Positions 9,750 through 19,575 are shown, numbered from the stretch's first letter. The stretch: 64,000 nt of DNA from Vibrio alfacsensis (GCF_003544875.1 NZ_CP032094.1:1532878-1596877); one strand, 5' to 3'. Numbers and translations are program-made. The notes: a model not told the origin generated them from the sequence alone.

Positions 9750-10292
9750 CTACTTCGATGGTTGATAAGTGCCTCGGATTGGGTAGTTGTTCTCAGGGTT
9801 TCGAATGAATGCAATACCGGAAAGCAGCACATTTAATTCTGGACGAACAAATGGACCGTTCGAGATATCAATAATTTGAACTCGACCTTGATCATTAACC
9901 ACAAACAAACCCGGCTCAGCAAACAAATGGTCCGTTTCTTTTTCTGAACGCGGCTCTGAGATATACAGACCAAGGGTTTGCATCTGTTCAACACTCAATC
10001 CGTAAGCAATAGGAAAGCTCACCGAGATCTGCTCCATATGTTTCGCAACCTGCTCTTTGCTGTCCGCTGATACCGCCACAATATCAACACCAATTTCTAA
10101 GAACTTCGCTTTAAGCCCTTCTAACTCATTCAAGTAGCGTGTGCATAGTGGGCAATGTTTGCCTCGATACACCACCACTAATCGCCAAGTAGCTGGCTCA
10201 GATGGCTGACCCACCTCAATAGTATTGCCATCAAAGGTTGGCAAAGAAATAGACGGAAATAAATCACCTGCGTTGAATTTGTTCATTGTCAT
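9750..10292 (-). CDS. Peroxiredoxin-like (AhpC/TSA) protein
   Basis: 180 residues from the ATG at 10290-10292, chosen because AAGGATT lies at good spacing. The reading frame is open further upstream but without a ribosome site. Thioredoxin-fold AhpC/TSA domain with the active region VVYRGKHCPLCTRYLNELEGL: the CPLC motif resembles a thioredoxin-type pair more than the single peroxidatic TxxC motif of classical peroxiredoxins. It is probably a cytoplasmic thiol peroxidase or redox protein. It lies downstream of the SnoaL-like gene on the same strand, about 100 bases away, perhaps in one transcript. Confidence 0.8.
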   Translation of the reverse strand: MTMNKFNAGDLFPSISLPTFDGNTIEVGQPSEPATWRLVVVYRGKHCPLCTRYLNELEGLKAKFLEIGVDIVAVSADSKEQVAKHMEQISVSFPIAYGLSVEQMQTLGLYISEPRSEKETDHLFAEPGLFVVNDQGRVQIIDISNGPFVRPELNVLLSGIAFIRNPENNYPIRGTYQPSK

Positions 10293-10395
10293 TTTAGAAT
10301 CCTTAATGATGTAAATAACCAGAGCCATGATGCATGAAACATAAGGCATGAATTGAGTGGTAACATCGCATGCCTTATTCATCAGACCGGAGTGA

Positions 10396-10929
10396 TTACG
10401 AAAGGTATTCGTAACTTTCATCAGATTTATTGCGTTTGCCTACATATTTATCTTCAAAATCAGGAGACCAAACTGCGCTCGTATCTTGGTTTTGGTTCCA
10501 ATCGAAAGCGGTAAAGCGATGAATCATTTTCCAAACGCCGTCTCGACGCTCAAAACGGTACAGGTGACGACCACCTAAAATACCCTCTTTGTCTACGCCA
10601 TCTTCTTCATGGACATGATATGCCCACACATAACTCTCTGCGGTTGCTGTATCACCATCGACTTTGATGAGAACGTTGCTGATACGATGCTGCGTAATTT
10701 TGATGGCTTCGAACCCTTTCATTGCGGGTTCAACAAATGCGTGTGCGTTGTCATTATAGAAGAACAAATCTGGAAAGATCGGATCTTGGTGATCTTCAAT
10801 AGCATCTTCCCAGTAAGTAGATTTCATCAACTCTGCGTCCATACGATCTAAAGAACGAGCATGACGAAAAATCACTTCTGTAATGTCTTGTTTATCGATC
10901 AGTAGTTGTAGTTTTTGTTGCATATCCAC
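10396..10929 (-). CDS. SnoaL-like / NTF2-fold protein
   Basis: 177 residues with the NTF2-like cone fold typical of SnoaL_4 proteins: early helix (DKQDITEVIFRHARSLDRMD), WEDAIEDH, ESYVWAYHV, and GGRHLYRFERRDGVWKMIHRFTAFDW. Relatives are often hydroxylating-dioxygenase-like subunits, hydratases or isomerases, but the substrate cannot be told. It is divergent from the LysR regulator at 11079, which may control it together with the peroxiredoxin-like gene. Confidence 0.75.
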   Translation of the reverse strand: MDMQQKLQLLIDKQDITEVIFRHARSLDRMDAELMKSTYWEDAIEDHQDPIFPDLFFYNDNAHAFVEPAMKGFEAIKITQHRISNVLIKVDGDTATAESYVWAYHVHEEDGVDKEGILGGRHLYRFERRDGVWKMIHRFTAFDWNQNQDTSAVWSPDFEDKYVGKRNKSDESYEYLS

Positions 10930-11078
10930 GAGTGCCTCCAGTGGCTATCTAATCTTAGTAATTCTTTAGTATTGCGTTGTCTTACGGCTTGATATGGATA
11001 ATAGAACCAAACAAAAACGACTGAAACTAGGCTATAATGACTAGTATCTATTCAAATTTGGAATAATTGAGAACACTA

Positions 11079-11966
11079 ATGGACCAACTAAGCGCAATGC
11101 GTGCATTTGTTCGAGTGGTACAGACAGGCAGCTTTTCTGCCACGGGTCGTGAGATGAATACCTCACAAACGACAATCAGCAAAAAAGTCGCAGCGTTAGA
11201 GAAAAAAATCGGCGTCAAACTTCTTGCTCGAAGCAGTCGCGATCATGCTTTAACGCCAGCGGGCGCGAAGTATTATCAAACTTGTGTAGATATTTTAGGT
11301 GAACTGGATGAAGCCGAAACTGAGGCAAGATCGGAGGTGGCTTCTCCGCAAGGAACAGTTCGTATCTCTGCACCCGTTGCGTTTGGTCGCATTCTGCTTG
11401 CACCCATCATGGCTGAGTTTTTCCAGCGCTATCCTGATATCAAAGTGGATTTACGACTCAGTGACCGACACACAGACTTGATCAGCGATGGCATTGACGT
11501 GGCAATTCGAGCGAGACAACTAGAAGATTCAACGCTGGTTGCACGCCATTTATTTGATAACCCGATGTTAGTCTTAGCGGCTCCGAGTTATTTAGACAGA
11601 AATGGAACCCCGAAAAAACCAGATGATCTGACACAACACAACTGTTTGATCTATTCTGGCATGCAAGAGGTCAATATTTGGCGTTTTACAAAAGAAGATA
11701 AAGAACACTCGGTGGCGGTTAGTGGTAACTTTCAAAGTGACAACGGCGATGTGCTGTTAGAAGTCGCACTCACTGGAATGGGTATAGTGATATTACCCAT
11801 TTGGATGGTGGAATCGCACATTAAGGCGGGCCGACTCAAGCAAATCATGAGTGATTATTTAGGACAAAACTTGCCTTTCAATGCCGTGTACTTACAAAGC
11901 CGATATACGCCTCTTAAAGTTCGCTGCTTGATTGATTATCTGAAAGACAAACTGCCCAGCACTTAA
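11079..11966 (+). CDS. LysR-family transcriptional regulator
   Basis: 295 residues from ATG 11079 (MDQLSAMRAFVRVVQTGSF); a TTG four codons earlier is less likely. N-terminal winged helix-turn-helix (about 1-60, FSATGREMNTSQTTISKKVAALE), then the periplasmic-binding-protein-like effector domain (about 90-290). It is of the CrgA/DmlR-like subgroup. It is divergent from the SnoaL-like gene, which is its likely target. No co-inducer can be inferred. Confidence 0.9.
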   Translation: MDQLSAMRAFVRVVQTGSFSATGREMNTSQTTISKKVAALEKKIGVKLLARSSRDHALTPAGAKYYQTCVDILGELDEAETEARSEVASPQGTVRISAPVAFGRILLAPIMAEFFQRYPDIKVDLRLSDRHTDLISDGIDVAIRARQLEDSTLVARHLFDNPMLVLAAPSYLDRNGTPKKPDDLTQHNCLIYSGMQEVNIWRFTKEDKEHSVAVSGNFQSDNGDVLLEVALTGMGIVILPIWMVESHIKAGRLKQIMSDYLGQNLPFNAVYLQSRYTPLKVRCLIDYLKDKLPST

Positions 11967-11981
11967 CGGCTCTCTTCGTAT

Positions 11982-12013
11982 AAAAAGCGCAGAGCCGAAA
12001 CTCTGCGCTTTTA
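11982..12013. terminator. Bidirectional terminator
   Basis: AAAAGCGCAGAG and CTCTGCGCTTTT form a perfect 12-bp stem with a 6-base loop, between the convergent lysR and uxuA genes. The stem ends supply A- and T-runs for both strands. Confidence 0.9.
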
Positions 12014-12020
12014 AAAGTAG

Positions 12021-12035
12021 TTTTACATTGTAAAT
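12021..12035. other. parS2-type ParB2 binding site
   Basis: TTTACATTGTAAA with flanking T on each side fits the chromosome II parS consensus NTTTACANTGTAAAN at every fixed position. It lies between the lysR/uxuA terminator and the uxuA stop codon, about 49 kb from parB2, so it is a distant member of the set. Confidence 0.75.
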
Positions 12036-12037
12036 CG

Positions 12038-13225
12038 TTACTTGGTGTAGAACGCACGCTTCAGTGCCATTTCTAAACCACGCACTTCAGCAAGGCCTTT
12101 CAAGCGACCGATAGCCGAGTAACCAGGGTTAGTCTTTTTCTTCAAATCATCCAGCATTTGGTGACCATGGTCGGGACGCATTGGAATCAAACGATGATTG
12201 CCTGCCTCAGCACGGCGCTGCTCTTCATCCAGAATCGCCATTACCACGTTGTACATATCCACATCGCCATCAAGGTGCGCCGCTTCATGGAATGTCATCG
12301 GGTTGCTTTCTTCACGCTTGGTTGAACGCAAGTGAGTGAAGTAAACACGGTCACCGTGTTTTTTGATCATTTTCACGAGGTCGTTATCGCCGCGAACGCC
12401 GTAAGAGCCAGTACACATGGTCAAACCATTCATCTTGCTTGGCACTTTTTCTGTCAACCAGTCGATGTCTTCGATGGTTGAAACAATGCGCGGCAAGCCA
12501 AGAATTGGACGCGGTGGATCGTCTGGGTGCACCGCAAGCTTCAAGCCATGCGCTTCACACACTGGCACCAATTCTGCTAAGAAATGTGCCATATGTTCAC
12601 GCAGCTTATCTTTACTGATACCAGCGTAGCGATCAAGTTGCGCTTGGAACTCTTCTAGCGTGTACCCCTCTTCTGCACCCGGCAAACCCGCGATAATGTT
12701 GCTTGTCAGCTGCTGGATTTGCTCCGCCGTCATGTTGTTAAAGTATTCCAGCGCCTGCGCTTGTTCAGCTTCGGTGTAATCCGCTTGTGCGCCAGGGCGC
12801 TTGAGAATGTGTAGCTCAAATGCCGCAAATGCAATTTGGTCAAAGCGTAGTGCTCGTGAACCATCTGGCATTTCAAATTCTAGGTCCGTGCGCGTCCAGT
12901 CCAGTACAGGCATAAAGTTATAGCATACTGTGTCGATACCACATTCAGCTAGGTTACGTAGCGTTTGCTTGTAGTTATCGATCCATTGTTGGAAGTTGCC
13001 CGTCTGAGTTTTAATTTCTTCGTGAACAGGAACACTTTCAACCACTGACCACGTTAAGCCTTTCTCTTCAATGATGGCTTTACGTTTTAAAATCTCTTCT
13101 TTTGACCACACTTCACCATTTGGAATGTGGTGCAAAGCATTCACAATGCCAGTTGCGCCAGCTTGACGAATATCGTCTAGCGACACAGGGTCATTCGGGC
13201 CGTACCAACGCCAAGTTTGTTCCAT
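12038..13225 (-). CDS. uxuA: Mannonate dehydratase
   Basis: 395 residues, the normal length, TIM-barrel fold. Begins [26 protein letters not shown] and carries the Mn-binding and active-site stretches [35 protein letters not shown] and [11 protein letters not shown]. It converts D-mannonate to 2-keto-3-deoxygluconate in the cytoplasm, the step between UxuB and KdgK. It is transcribed away from uxuB across a 420-bp control region with three UxuR-type palindromes and a CRP-like site, which fits co-regulation by hexuronates and catabolite control. The next gene on the same strand is 1.1 kb away, so it is monocistronic. Confidence 0.96.
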   Translation of the reverse strand: MEQTWRWYGPNDPVSLDDIRQAGATGIVNALHHIPNGEVWSKEEILKRKAIIEEKGLTWSVVESVPVHEEIKTQTGNFQQWIDNYKQTLRNLAECGIDTVCYNFMPVLDWTRTDLEFEMPDGSRALRFDQIAFAAFELHILKRPGAQADYTEAEQAQALEYFNNMTAEQIQQLTSNIIAGLPGAEEGYTLEEFQAQLDRYAGISKDKLREHMAHFLAELVPVCEAHGLKLAVHPDDPPRPILGLPRIVSTIEDIDWLTEKVPSKMNGLTMCTGSYGVRGDNDLVKMIKKHGDRVYFTHLRSTKREESNPMTFHEAAHLDGDVDMYNVVMAILDEEQRRAEAGNHRLIPMRPDHGHQMLDDLKKKTNPGYSAIGRLKGLAEVRGLEMALKRAFYTK

Positions 13226-13290
13226 ATCGATACCTTTTCTTATTACTATTCAACATGGAGAAGAGTTATGCCTACCGCATAGTTGACAAT

Positions 13291-13300
13291 GGTATACCAA
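13291..13300. promoter_or_regulatory. UxuR/ExuR-type operator, uxuA side
   Basis: TGGTATACCA is a perfect palindrome inside AATGGTATACCAAT, matching the known hexuronate-repressor consensus core. It is 66 bases upstream of uxuA and directly follows a TTGACA. Confidence 0.8.
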
Positions 13301-13404
13301 TAACAACATCCCCAAAACATGAAGCAAATACTGATGCTTGACCTACATTGAGTCAAACACCAACATACAATTGATTGACCAAAATCACGAAAAACACCCC
13401 AATT

Positions 13405-13416
13405 TTGGCATACCAA
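13405..13416. promoter_or_regulatory. UxuR/ExuR-type operator, central
   Basis: TTGGCATACCAA, one base away from a perfect palindrome, in the middle of the uxuA/uxuB control region. A weaker half-like copy (CGCATACCAAAA) follows at 13438-13449. Confidence 0.75.
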
Positions 13417-13422
13417 AGCATT

Positions 13423-13438
13423 TGTGATCACAATCACG
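13423..13438. promoter_or_regulatory. CRP-like site
   Basis: TGTGATCACAATCACG fits TGTGA-N6-TCACA with one mismatch. It lies between two hexuronate-type operators in the uxuA/uxuB divergent region, as expected for catabolite-controlled sugar-acid genes. Confidence 0.7.
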
Positions 13439-13556
13439 CATACCAAAACCAATTTAAACTTATAATAGCGATGACTGATTTTGTTGCGCAAAACCTGCAC
13501 AATCAAAGATGACACTACTTATAGCCCTAATGACAGATACTGGTTTCAACTTATTT

Positions 13557-13568
13557 TTGGTAAACCAA
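13557..13568. promoter_or_regulatory. UxuR/ExuR-type operator, uxuB side
   Basis: TTGGTAAACCAA, a near-perfect palindrome about 80 bases upstream of the uxuB start, positioned to block the uxuB-uxaC-kdgK-eda promoter. Confidence 0.75.
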
Positions 13569-13647
13569 TTATTAAAAGGCGCTTAACAAACAGATTTAGG
13601 GCACTTTGGCACCGTTAACTGCTTGCCGTGCTTAGATGGAGAACACA

Positions 13648-15108
13648 ATGACCACGCTTTCTACCGACCGTTTTACTCAATTACCTCAACCTACGTACTC
13701 ACGTTCTCAGCTCAAGAGTCGTATCGTTCATTTAGGTTTTGGTGCATTCCATCGAGCACACCAAGCGCTGTTCACCAATGAAATGCTCGAAAAAACTGGC
13801 AGTGATTGGGGGATTTGTGAGATCAACTTATTTGGTGGTGAAGACCTCATCACACAACTAAGAGCACAAGACCACCTATACACCGTTGCAGAAAAAGGCG
13901 CAAAATCAACAGAAGTAAAATTGATTGGAGCGGTAACAGAGTCCCTACACCCGGCACTTGATGGCAAAGAAGCCGTTTTGAATAAAATGGTCGAAGAGCA
14001 AGTTGCTATCGTATCAATGACCATCACTGAAAAAGGTTATTGTGCGGACCCTGCAACAGGTCGATTAGATAAAACAAATGCCCTCATCCAACAGGATTTA
14101 GAAACGCCTCACTCTCCGAGTTCAGCAATTGGTTACATCGTCGAAGCGTTAAGATTGCGCAAACAAGCAGGGCTCAAACCATTTACCGTCATGTCGTGCG
14201 ATAACGTTCAAGAGAACGGACACGTCGCAAGAGCCGCAATCCTAGATTTCGCCTACCTAATCGATACAGACTTAGCAGGCTGGATTGAAGCAAACGTAAC
14301 GTTTCCATGCACGATGGTAGACCGTATTGTTCCTGCGGCTACGCCAGAAACCCTCAAAGAAATCGCCCATCTTGTTGGTCACGAAGATCCATGTGGCATT
14401 GCTTGTGAGCCGTTCCGTCAATGGGTTATCGAAGACAATTTTGTAAATGGACGTCCAGCTTGGAACGTGGCAGGTGCAGAGTTCGTTACTGATGTCGTGC
14501 CTTTTGAAGAAATGAAACTTCGCATGCTTAATGGTAGCCATTCGTTTTTGGCATATCTAGGCTACTTAGGTGGTTACGAGCACATCTCTGATACGATGAC
14601 CAATGATAACTATCGCAAAGCGGCGCTCGATATGATGCTAAAAGCACAAGCACCGACACTATCTATGCCAGAGGGAACGGACTTAACCGCTTACGCAAAA
14701 CTATTGATTGAGCGATTTACTAACCCAAGTTTAAAACATCAAACTTGGCAAATCGCCATGGACGGGAGCCAAAAAATTCCTCAGCGTATGGGCGGTTCAT
14801 TGCGTTTCCACCTTGCAAACCATAGCGACTATCGCTGGCTTGCAATGGGTATAGCAGGATGGATGCGTTACATCGCGGGTGTCGATGAAAAAGGTCAAGA
14901 GATCGATGTTAGAGACCCAATGAGTGACAAATTCAAAGCGATTTTCACACAGCATGGCATTGAAACTGGCGCAGTAAAAGAGCTTCTGGCTATTGAGTCA
15001 ATCTTCGGTACGGATCTCATTCAAAATGAAAACTTCGTCAAAGAGGTTACCAAAGCGTTCCAACTGATCCTAACCAAAGGCGCACGTGCTGCCGTTGCTT
15101 CTCTTTAA
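13648..15108 (+). CDS. uxuB: Fructuronate reductase (mannitol dehydrogenase family)
   Basis: 486 residues from ATG 13648, chosen because TGGAGAAC is well spaced; the ATG at 13636 lacks a ribosome site. N-terminal Rossmann domain (IVHLGFGAFHRAHQALF, about 23-39) and C-terminal helical domain with the catalytic region of polyol-specific long-chain dehydrogenases (KLRMLNGSHSFLAYLGYLGG: the lysine and NGxHS motif). It reduces fructuronate to mannonate with NADH. First gene of uxuB-uxaC-kdgK-eda. Tagaturonate reductase (UxaB) is a related possibility, but pairing with UxuA favours UxuB. Confidence 0.92.
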   Translation: MTTLSTDRFTQLPQPTYSRSQLKSRIVHLGFGAFHRAHQALFTNEMLEKTGSDWGICEINLFGGEDLITQLRAQDHLYTVAEKGAKSTEVKLIGAVTESLHPALDGKEAVLNKMVEEQVAIVSMTITEKGYCADPATGRLDKTNALIQQDLETPHSPSSAIGYIVEALRLRKQAGLKPFTVMSCDNVQENGHVARAAILDFAYLIDTDLAGWIEANVTFPCTMVDRIVPAATPETLKEIAHLVGHEDPCGIACEPFRQWVIEDNFVNGRPAWNVAGAEFVTDVVPFEEMKLRMLNGSHSFLAYLGYLGGYEHISDTMTNDNYRKAALDMMLKAQAPTLSMPEGTDLTAYAKLLIERFTNPSLKHQTWQIAMDGSQKIPQRMGGSLRFHLANHSDYRWLAMGIAGWMRYIAGVDEKGQEIDVRDPMSDKFKAIFTQHGIETGAVKELLAIESIFGTDLIQNENFVKEVTKAFQLILTKGARAAVASL

Positions 15109-15115
15109 TTCAATA

Positions 15116-15147
15116 AGCCCAAGCGGAAGCCTTATTTCGCTTGGGCT
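15116..15147 (+). promoter_or_regulatory. Intercistronic hairpin uxuB-uxaC
   Basis: AGCCCAAGCG and CGCTTGGGCT form a perfect 10-bp stem with a 12-base loop between the uxuB stop and the uxaC ribosome site. There is no T-run, so it is more likely an mRNA-stabilising or partial-attenuation element than a full terminator. Confidence 0.7.
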
Positions 15148-15158
15148 GGAGCCCCAAT

Positions 15159-16580
15159 ATGAAAACCTTTTTATGTGAAGACTTTCTACTAGATACAGAC
15201 GTCGCACGTGATCTTTACCACAACCATGCCAAACACCTGCCAATTTATGATTACCATTGTCATCTAAACCCAAAAGATGTGGCTGAAGACCGCCAATTTG
15301 AGAACCTTAGCCAAATTTGGTTAGAGGGCGATCACTACAAATGGCGTGCGATGCGAGCGGCAGGTGTATCAGAATCTCTGATCACCGGTGATGCGTCAGA
15401 TTTAGACAAGTTTCAAGCATGGGCTAAAACGGTTCCACAAACCTTAGGTAACCCTTTATATCACTGGACTCACCTTGAACTTAGACGTCCTTTTGGCATC
15501 TCTGGTGTTTTGTTCGGCCCAGAAAGCGCTGATTCAATTTGGCATCATGGTAATGAGTTGCTGCAATCCTCTGACTTCTCAGCTCGTGGCATCATGAAGC
15601 AAATGAACGTCGTCATGGCAGGCACAACCGACGATCCAATCCATACCTTAGAGCACCATAAAGCCATCGCCGAAGACACGACCTTTGACGTGGAAGTTGC
15701 ACCAAGTTGGCGCCCAGACCGCGCATTCAAAATTGAATTGGCAGGGTTCAATGAATACATGGCATTACTAGGTGAGAGTGCTGATATTGAGATCCAATGC
15801 TTTTCTGATCTACTGAAAGCTCTTGAAGTTCGACTAGATTACTTTGCTCATCATGGCTGTCGCGCTGCCGATCATGGCATAGAAGTGGTTCGTTACGCTT
15901 CGATTCCTAGTGAAAGCACTCTCGACACTATTTTGAGCCGTCGCCTCAACGAGCAAGCGCTGACAGAGCAGGAAATTGATCAGTTCACAACTGCCGTTCA
16001 AGTCTGGCTAGGAAAACAGTACGCAAAACGCGGCTGGGTGATGCAATTACATATTGGTGCTCAGCGCAACAACAGCTCCCGCATGTTTCAGTTACTTGGG
16101 GCTGACGCTGGGTTTGATTCTATCGGTGATCGCCCTTTTGCATTCGAACTGGCACACATTCTCGATGACATGGATCAAACTAATGAACTGCCTAAAACTA
16201 TCCTGTACTGCTTAAACCCACGCGATAATGAAATGATGGCGACCATGATTGGTAATTTCCAAGGTGGCGGCATTGCAGGAAAAGTGCAGTTTGGCTCTGG
16301 CTGGTGGTTTAACGATCAAAAAGACGGCATGGAGAGACAAATGCAGCAGCTGTCTCAACTAGGATTGCTTAGCCAATTCGTTGGTATGCTGACAGACTCC
16401 CGTTCATTTTTATCGTACACGCGCCATGAATACTTCCGCCGTATTCTGTGTAATATGATTGGGCAATGGGTCGCAAAAGGCGAAGCGCCAAACGATGCCC
16501 AACTTCTTAGCCAAATGGTTGAAAATGTTTGTTATTTCAATGCGAAACGTTACTTTACGTTACCAGGAGAGCAAGCATGA
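15159..16580 (+). CDS. uxaC: Glucuronate isomerase
   Basis: 473 residues from ATG 15159 (ribosome site CTGGAG). Amidohydrolase-fold uronate isomerase with the early HCHLNPKD motif (Zn ligands), [21 protein letters not shown] and [18 protein letters not shown] signatures. It isomerises D-glucuronate to fructuronate (and galacturonate to tagaturonate), so it receives the product of beta-glucuronidase. The stop codon overlaps the kdgK start (ATGA), showing translational coupling. Confidence 0.97.
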   Translation: MKTFLCEDFLLDTDVARDLYHNHAKHLPIYDYHCHLNPKDVAEDRQFENLSQIWLEGDHYKWRAMRAAGVSESLITGDASDLDKFQAWAKTVPQTLGNPLYHWTHLELRRPFGISGVLFGPESADSIWHHGNELLQSSDFSARGIMKQMNVVMAGTTDDPIHTLEHHKAIAEDTTFDVEVAPSWRPDRAFKIELAGFNEYMALLGESADIEIQCFSDLLKALEVRLDYFAHHGCRAADHGIEVVRYASIPSESTLDTILSRRLNEQALTEQEIDQFTTAVQVWLGKQYAKRGWVMQLHIGAQRNNSSRMFQLLGADAGFDSIGDRPFAFELAHILDDMDQTNELPKTILYCLNPRDNEMMATMIGNFQGGGIAGKVQFGSGWWFNDQKDGMERQMQQLSQLGLLSQFVGMLTDSRSFLSYTRHEYFRRILCNMIGQWVAKGEAPNDAQLLSQMVENVCYFNAKRYFTLPGEQA

Positions 16581-17515
16581 AACGCATCGCGATTATAGGA
16601 GAGTGCATGATCGAGTTAAATGGTGAACCATTTGGCTCTATGCTGCAGTCCTACGGCGGAGACTCACTCAACACTGCCGTTTACTTGGCCCGAACAACAA
16701 ACAAGCAGATCGACATTCAATATGTTTCAGCACTTGGACAGGATGCCGTAAGTCAAGGAATGCTAGAGCGTTGGAAAAGCGAAAACATCAATACTGATTT
16801 GGTCTTGCGTGATGATAAACGCCAACCAGGACTATACCTGATTCAACTCGATAGCAAGGGAGAGAGAACTTTCCTTTACTGGCGCAATCAGTCGGCGGCT
16901 CGACACTTACTCCAACATCCAGATTTTTCAAAAGTTGAGCAAGCACTCTCTCACGTCGATATGGTGTACTTAAGTGGCATCAGTTTGGCGATTTTACCAC
17001 GTGATGATCGCACGCGTTTGATTGGCTTGTTGACTCAACTTCAGTCACAGGGCATCGAAATCGCCTTTGACACCAATTATCGACCAGCCCTTTGGGAGAA
17101 TGCGGAAGAGGCTCGATATTTCTATCGCCAAATCTTCTCTATCACCGACCTTGCTTTAGTCACAAACGACGATGAACAAGCACTCTGGGGCGACAGCGAT
17201 GAAAATGCTTCACTACAACGATTGAAGCAACAAGGCGTAAAGCAGGTCGCTCTTAAAATGGGTGCGAAAGGCAATATTTACTGCAATTTCAAGACCAATG
17301 AAACGTTAGAAATTCCGACTCAGCCAGTGAAACAAGTGGTCGATACGACGTCCGCCGGTGACTCATTTAATGCTGGCTTCTTGGCTGGTTGGCTATTAAA
17401 CCAATCACCAAGTATGTGTTCAAAGCAAGGGCATCTGCTTGCTGGACTCGTGATTCAGCATAAGGGCGCTATTATTCCAACTGACACCATGAAACATATT
17501 CAGTTTTCTCTTTGA
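16577..17515 (+). CDS. kdgK: 2-keto-3-deoxygluconate kinase
   Basis: 312 residues from ATG 16577 ([14 protein letters not shown]), overlapping the uxaC stop by four bases; the upstream open frame lies inside uxaC. PfkB/ribokinase fold with substrate-binding [13 protein letters not shown] near the N-terminus and the C-terminal PfkB signature [17 protein letters not shown] with its catalytic aspartate. It phosphorylates KDG to KDPG for cleavage by the next gene, eda. Confidence 0.95.
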   Translation: MKRIAIIGECMIELNGEPFGSMLQSYGGDSLNTAVYLARTTNKQIDIQYVSALGQDAVSQGMLERWKSENINTDLVLRDDKRQPGLYLIQLDSKGERTFLYWRNQSAARHLLQHPDFSKVEQALSHVDMVYLSGISLAILPRDDRTRLIGLLTQLQSQGIEIAFDTNYRPALWENAEEARYFYRQIFSITDLALVTNDDEQALWGDSDENASLQRLKQQGVKQVALKMGAKGNIYCNFKTNETLEIPTQPVKQVVDTTSAGDSFNAGFLAGWLLNQSPSMCSKQGHLLAGLVIQHKGAIIPTDTMKHIQFSL

Positions 17516-17534
17516 TATTAATAGGATTTAAACA

Positions 17535-18161
17535 ATGAAAACCATCGCAGAGCAACTTGCAGAAATAAAAGTGATTCCTGTTATTGCCATTGACCGTGCA
17601 GAAGACATCATCCCATTGGGTAAAGCACTGGCTGAAAATGGCCTACCTGCGGCAGAAATCACCTTTCGCTCAGATGCCGCGGCAGAAGCTATTCGCCTAC
17701 TCAGAGAGGCGCAACCTGACATGTTAATTGGTGCAGGTACCGTGCTCAATAAAGAACAAGCCATTGCAGCCAAAGAAGCAGGCGCGACTTTTGTTGTTTC
17801 TCCGGGTTTAAACCCAAACACAGTGAAAGCATGTCAAGAAATCGGCATTGAAATCGTCCCGGGCGTAAACAACCCAAGTGCGGTTGAAGCAGCGCTAGAA
17901 CTCGGCCTTACTACGGTTAAGTTCTTCCCTGCGGAGGCATCTGGCGGCATCAATATGCTGAAATCGCTTTTAGCGCCTTACACGCAAATTCAAGTGATGC
18001 CTACAGGCGGGATTAATCCTAACAACGTCAATGATTACCTTAGCCTTGAACGTGTCGTAGCTTGTGGTGGCACGTGGATGGTAGACAAAGCGCTGATCAA
18101 TGAAGGTCGCTGGGATGAGATTGCCCGACTCACTCGTGAGGCAGCAGATTTGGTTGCTTAA
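17535..18161 (+). CDS. eda: KDPG/KHG aldolase
   Basis: 208 residues, class I aldolase TIM barrel. The catalytic Glu region (AAEITFRSDAA), GAGTVLN and the Schiff-base lysine in TTVKFFPAEASGG are present, as is the phosphate-binding MPTGGI. It splits KDPG into pyruvate and glyceraldehyde 3-phosphate, ending the hexuronate route. It starts 19 bases after kdgK with the ribosome site AATAGGATT and is the last core gene of the operon. Confidence 0.97.
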   Translation: MKTIAEQLAEIKVIPVIAIDRAEDIIPLGKALAENGLPAAEITFRSDAAAEAIRLLREAQPDMLIGAGTVLNKEQAIAAKEAGATFVVSPGLNPNTVKACQEIGIEIVPGVNNPSAVEAALELGLTTVKFFPAEASGGINMLKSLLAPYTQIQVMPTGGINPNNVNDYLSLERVVACGGTWMVDKALINEGRWDEIARLTREAADLVA

Positions 18162-18221
18162 TCCGCATCAATAATAACGTTAATCTCGTTCTATTGGATT
18201 TTATACTTTCCTTTCAATTCC

Positions 18222-18246
18222 AAGGCTTCCTCATGCAGGAGGCCTT
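18222..18246 (+). terminator. Hairpin after eda
   Basis: AAGGCTTCCT pairs with AGGAGGCCTT (one G-U pair) and is followed by TCTT. It is a moderate terminator between eda and the racemase-like gene, so the latter may get only read-through transcription. Confidence 0.6.
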
Positions 18247-18264
18247 TCTTGTAAAAGAAAACAC

Positions 18265-18957
18265 ATGAAAATCGCTTTTTTACATACCGTTCGTAGCAAT
18301 ATCGCTCTATTTCAACCCTATATCGACGATTTACTTCCAACTTCCAACATACAAATCTCTCATTTCCTTGAAGAGTCTTTATTGGATCAGGCGATAGAGA
18401 GCACGCCATCACAAGCCGTAAATAACTCGCAAAACATAACATGCGCCCAAAGCATAGAAAGCGTGGTGCACGCCTACATCAAAAACATCGCAAGGCAAGG
18501 CTTTGATCTGATAGTTTGTACGTGCTCTAGCATCGGGGAATACGCAGAAACGACATCAGGACTTTCCGCTAAGGTTGTCCGAATTGATAGAGCAATGGCA
18601 GAAAAAGCCGTCAGATTCCGTCATCTCTATATTTTGGCAGCAGCAGAGAGTACGGTGTCTCCCACTTATAAATTGGTGTGCCAAAGTGCAGAGAAAACGC
18701 CATTATCAGTCTGCGAGATGATTCATGTCACTATTGTGCCTCACGCATGGCAGCACTACAGTAACGGTGACCATTCGGCGTATATTACATCAATATCCAA
18801 GGCCATCGAATCCACGTTGGAAAACGCTCCCTCAAACAGTGTCATTATCCTTGCCCAAGCATCCATGGCGCCTGCCGCAACGTTCAGTCACCCATTCATC
18901 CCTATTCTTACTAGCCCTATCGATGGTATTCAATCGTTATTAAGATATATAAAGTAA
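18265..18957 (+). CDS. Asp/Glu-racemase-like protein
   Basis: 230 residues of the Asp/Glu/hydantoin racemase superfamily. The first catalytic cysteine region is present (LIVCTCSSIGEYAE, about 72-85). The second cysteine position is replaced (VIILAQASMAP, about 195-205), a pattern found in arylmalonate-decarboxylase-like or AroM-like relatives, so two-base racemase chemistry is doubtful. It is 103 bases downstream of eda on the same strand, beyond a hairpin. A role in uronate or side-chain metabolism is possible but not shown. Confidence 0.7.
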   Translation: MKIAFLHTVRSNIALFQPYIDDLLPTSNIQISHFLEESLLDQAIESTPSQAVNNSQNITCAQSIESVVHAYIKNIARQGFDLIVCTCSSIGEYAETTSGLSAKVVRIDRAMAEKAVRFRHLYILAAAESTVSPTYKLVCQSAEKTPLSVCEMIHVTIVPHAWQHYSNGDHSAYITSISKAIESTLENAPSNSVIILAQASMAPAATFSHPFIPILTSPIDGIQSLLRYIK

Positions 18958-18973
18958 AATTATACAGACACCA

Positions 18974-19012
18974 AAAGCCCCTTTATTGAACCGAACAATA
19001 AAGGGGCTTTGA
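18974..19012 (+). terminator. Strong terminator
   Basis: AAAGCCCCTTTATTG and CAATAAAGGGGCTTT form a perfect 15-bp stem with a 7-base loop. It ends the eda-side transcript and, with its A-rich 5' arm, can also work on the minus strand. Confidence 0.92.
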
Positions 19013-19071
19013 CTCTGTTGTCTTATCCCGAATTAAGCGTACTCTCTGAAACTTGTGTACTTAATGGCAAT

Positions 19072-19533
19072 TTAAACAGAAATAAGATGTCCATTATGTT
19101 GACGCATTCCGGGAATAAATCCCAATTTATCGGTCGATATTTTCTTACCATCAGGGAGCAATACGTGCGTCAAAGACCATAAAACGCAACCTTGAGGTAA
19201 ATTAAGCAAACTTCTTACTTGGCTATAGACACAGCCATCATCAAAAGCATCAGTGACAGGAAATGCGCTTCCCTGCCATGCATTAAGAATACAGGTTTGG
19301 CTTGCTTCTAAGTTCAGGTAGAGCATTTCTGGCTCACTATCTTTAACAATCTTCATACACAAGCGAGTGGTATCGTCTTCTTGTTTTTCGATCCACAATC
19401 GATGTGGGATCTGTTCATCCGTCCAATTTAATACATTCATGTAAGTATTCATATTCAGTCCCATCAGTGCCAAGTACATCAGGCTTACCTTGTTCAGCTT
19501 GTACTTATAATTTCCCGAATTCCATAAAGACAA
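19072..19533 (-). CDS. Conserved-looking hypothetical protein
   Basis: Up to 153 residues; the annotated first codon is a TTG inside the upstream terminator, so the true start is probably an internal ATG (MYLALMGLN or MNVLNWTDE). There is no signal peptide or membrane segment. The composition looks like a real folded protein (WTDEQIPHRLWIEKQEDDTTRLCMKIV; VLLPDGKKISTDKLGFIPG), possibly a small beta-rich domain. It follows the glucuronide carrier gene on the same strand, separated by a terminator. I do not recognise the family. Confidence 0.55.
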   Translation of the reverse strand: MSLWNSGNYKYKLNKVSLMYLALMGLNMNTYMNVLNWTDEQIPHRLWIEKQEDDTTRLCMKIVKDSEPEMLYLNLEASQTCILNAWQGSAFPVTDAFDDGCVYSQVRSLLNLPQGCVLWSLTHVLLPDGKKISTDKLGFIPGMRQHNGHLISV

Positions 19534-19567
19534 AAGGCACTAACTGGGATTCCAAGTCAGTGCCTTT
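19533..19567 (-). terminator. Terminator of the carrier gene
   Basis: AAAGGCAC and GTGCCTTT, extended by TAACT/AGTCA with one mismatch, form a long hairpin. Minus-strand transcripts then run into a T-run. Confidence 0.8.
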
Positions 19568-19575
19568 ATCAGGGG

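Noticed and set aside
13438..13449. CGCATACCAAAA as a further hexuronate operator
   Set aside because: Only the right half is conserved; mentioned with the neighbouring site but not scored as a full operator.
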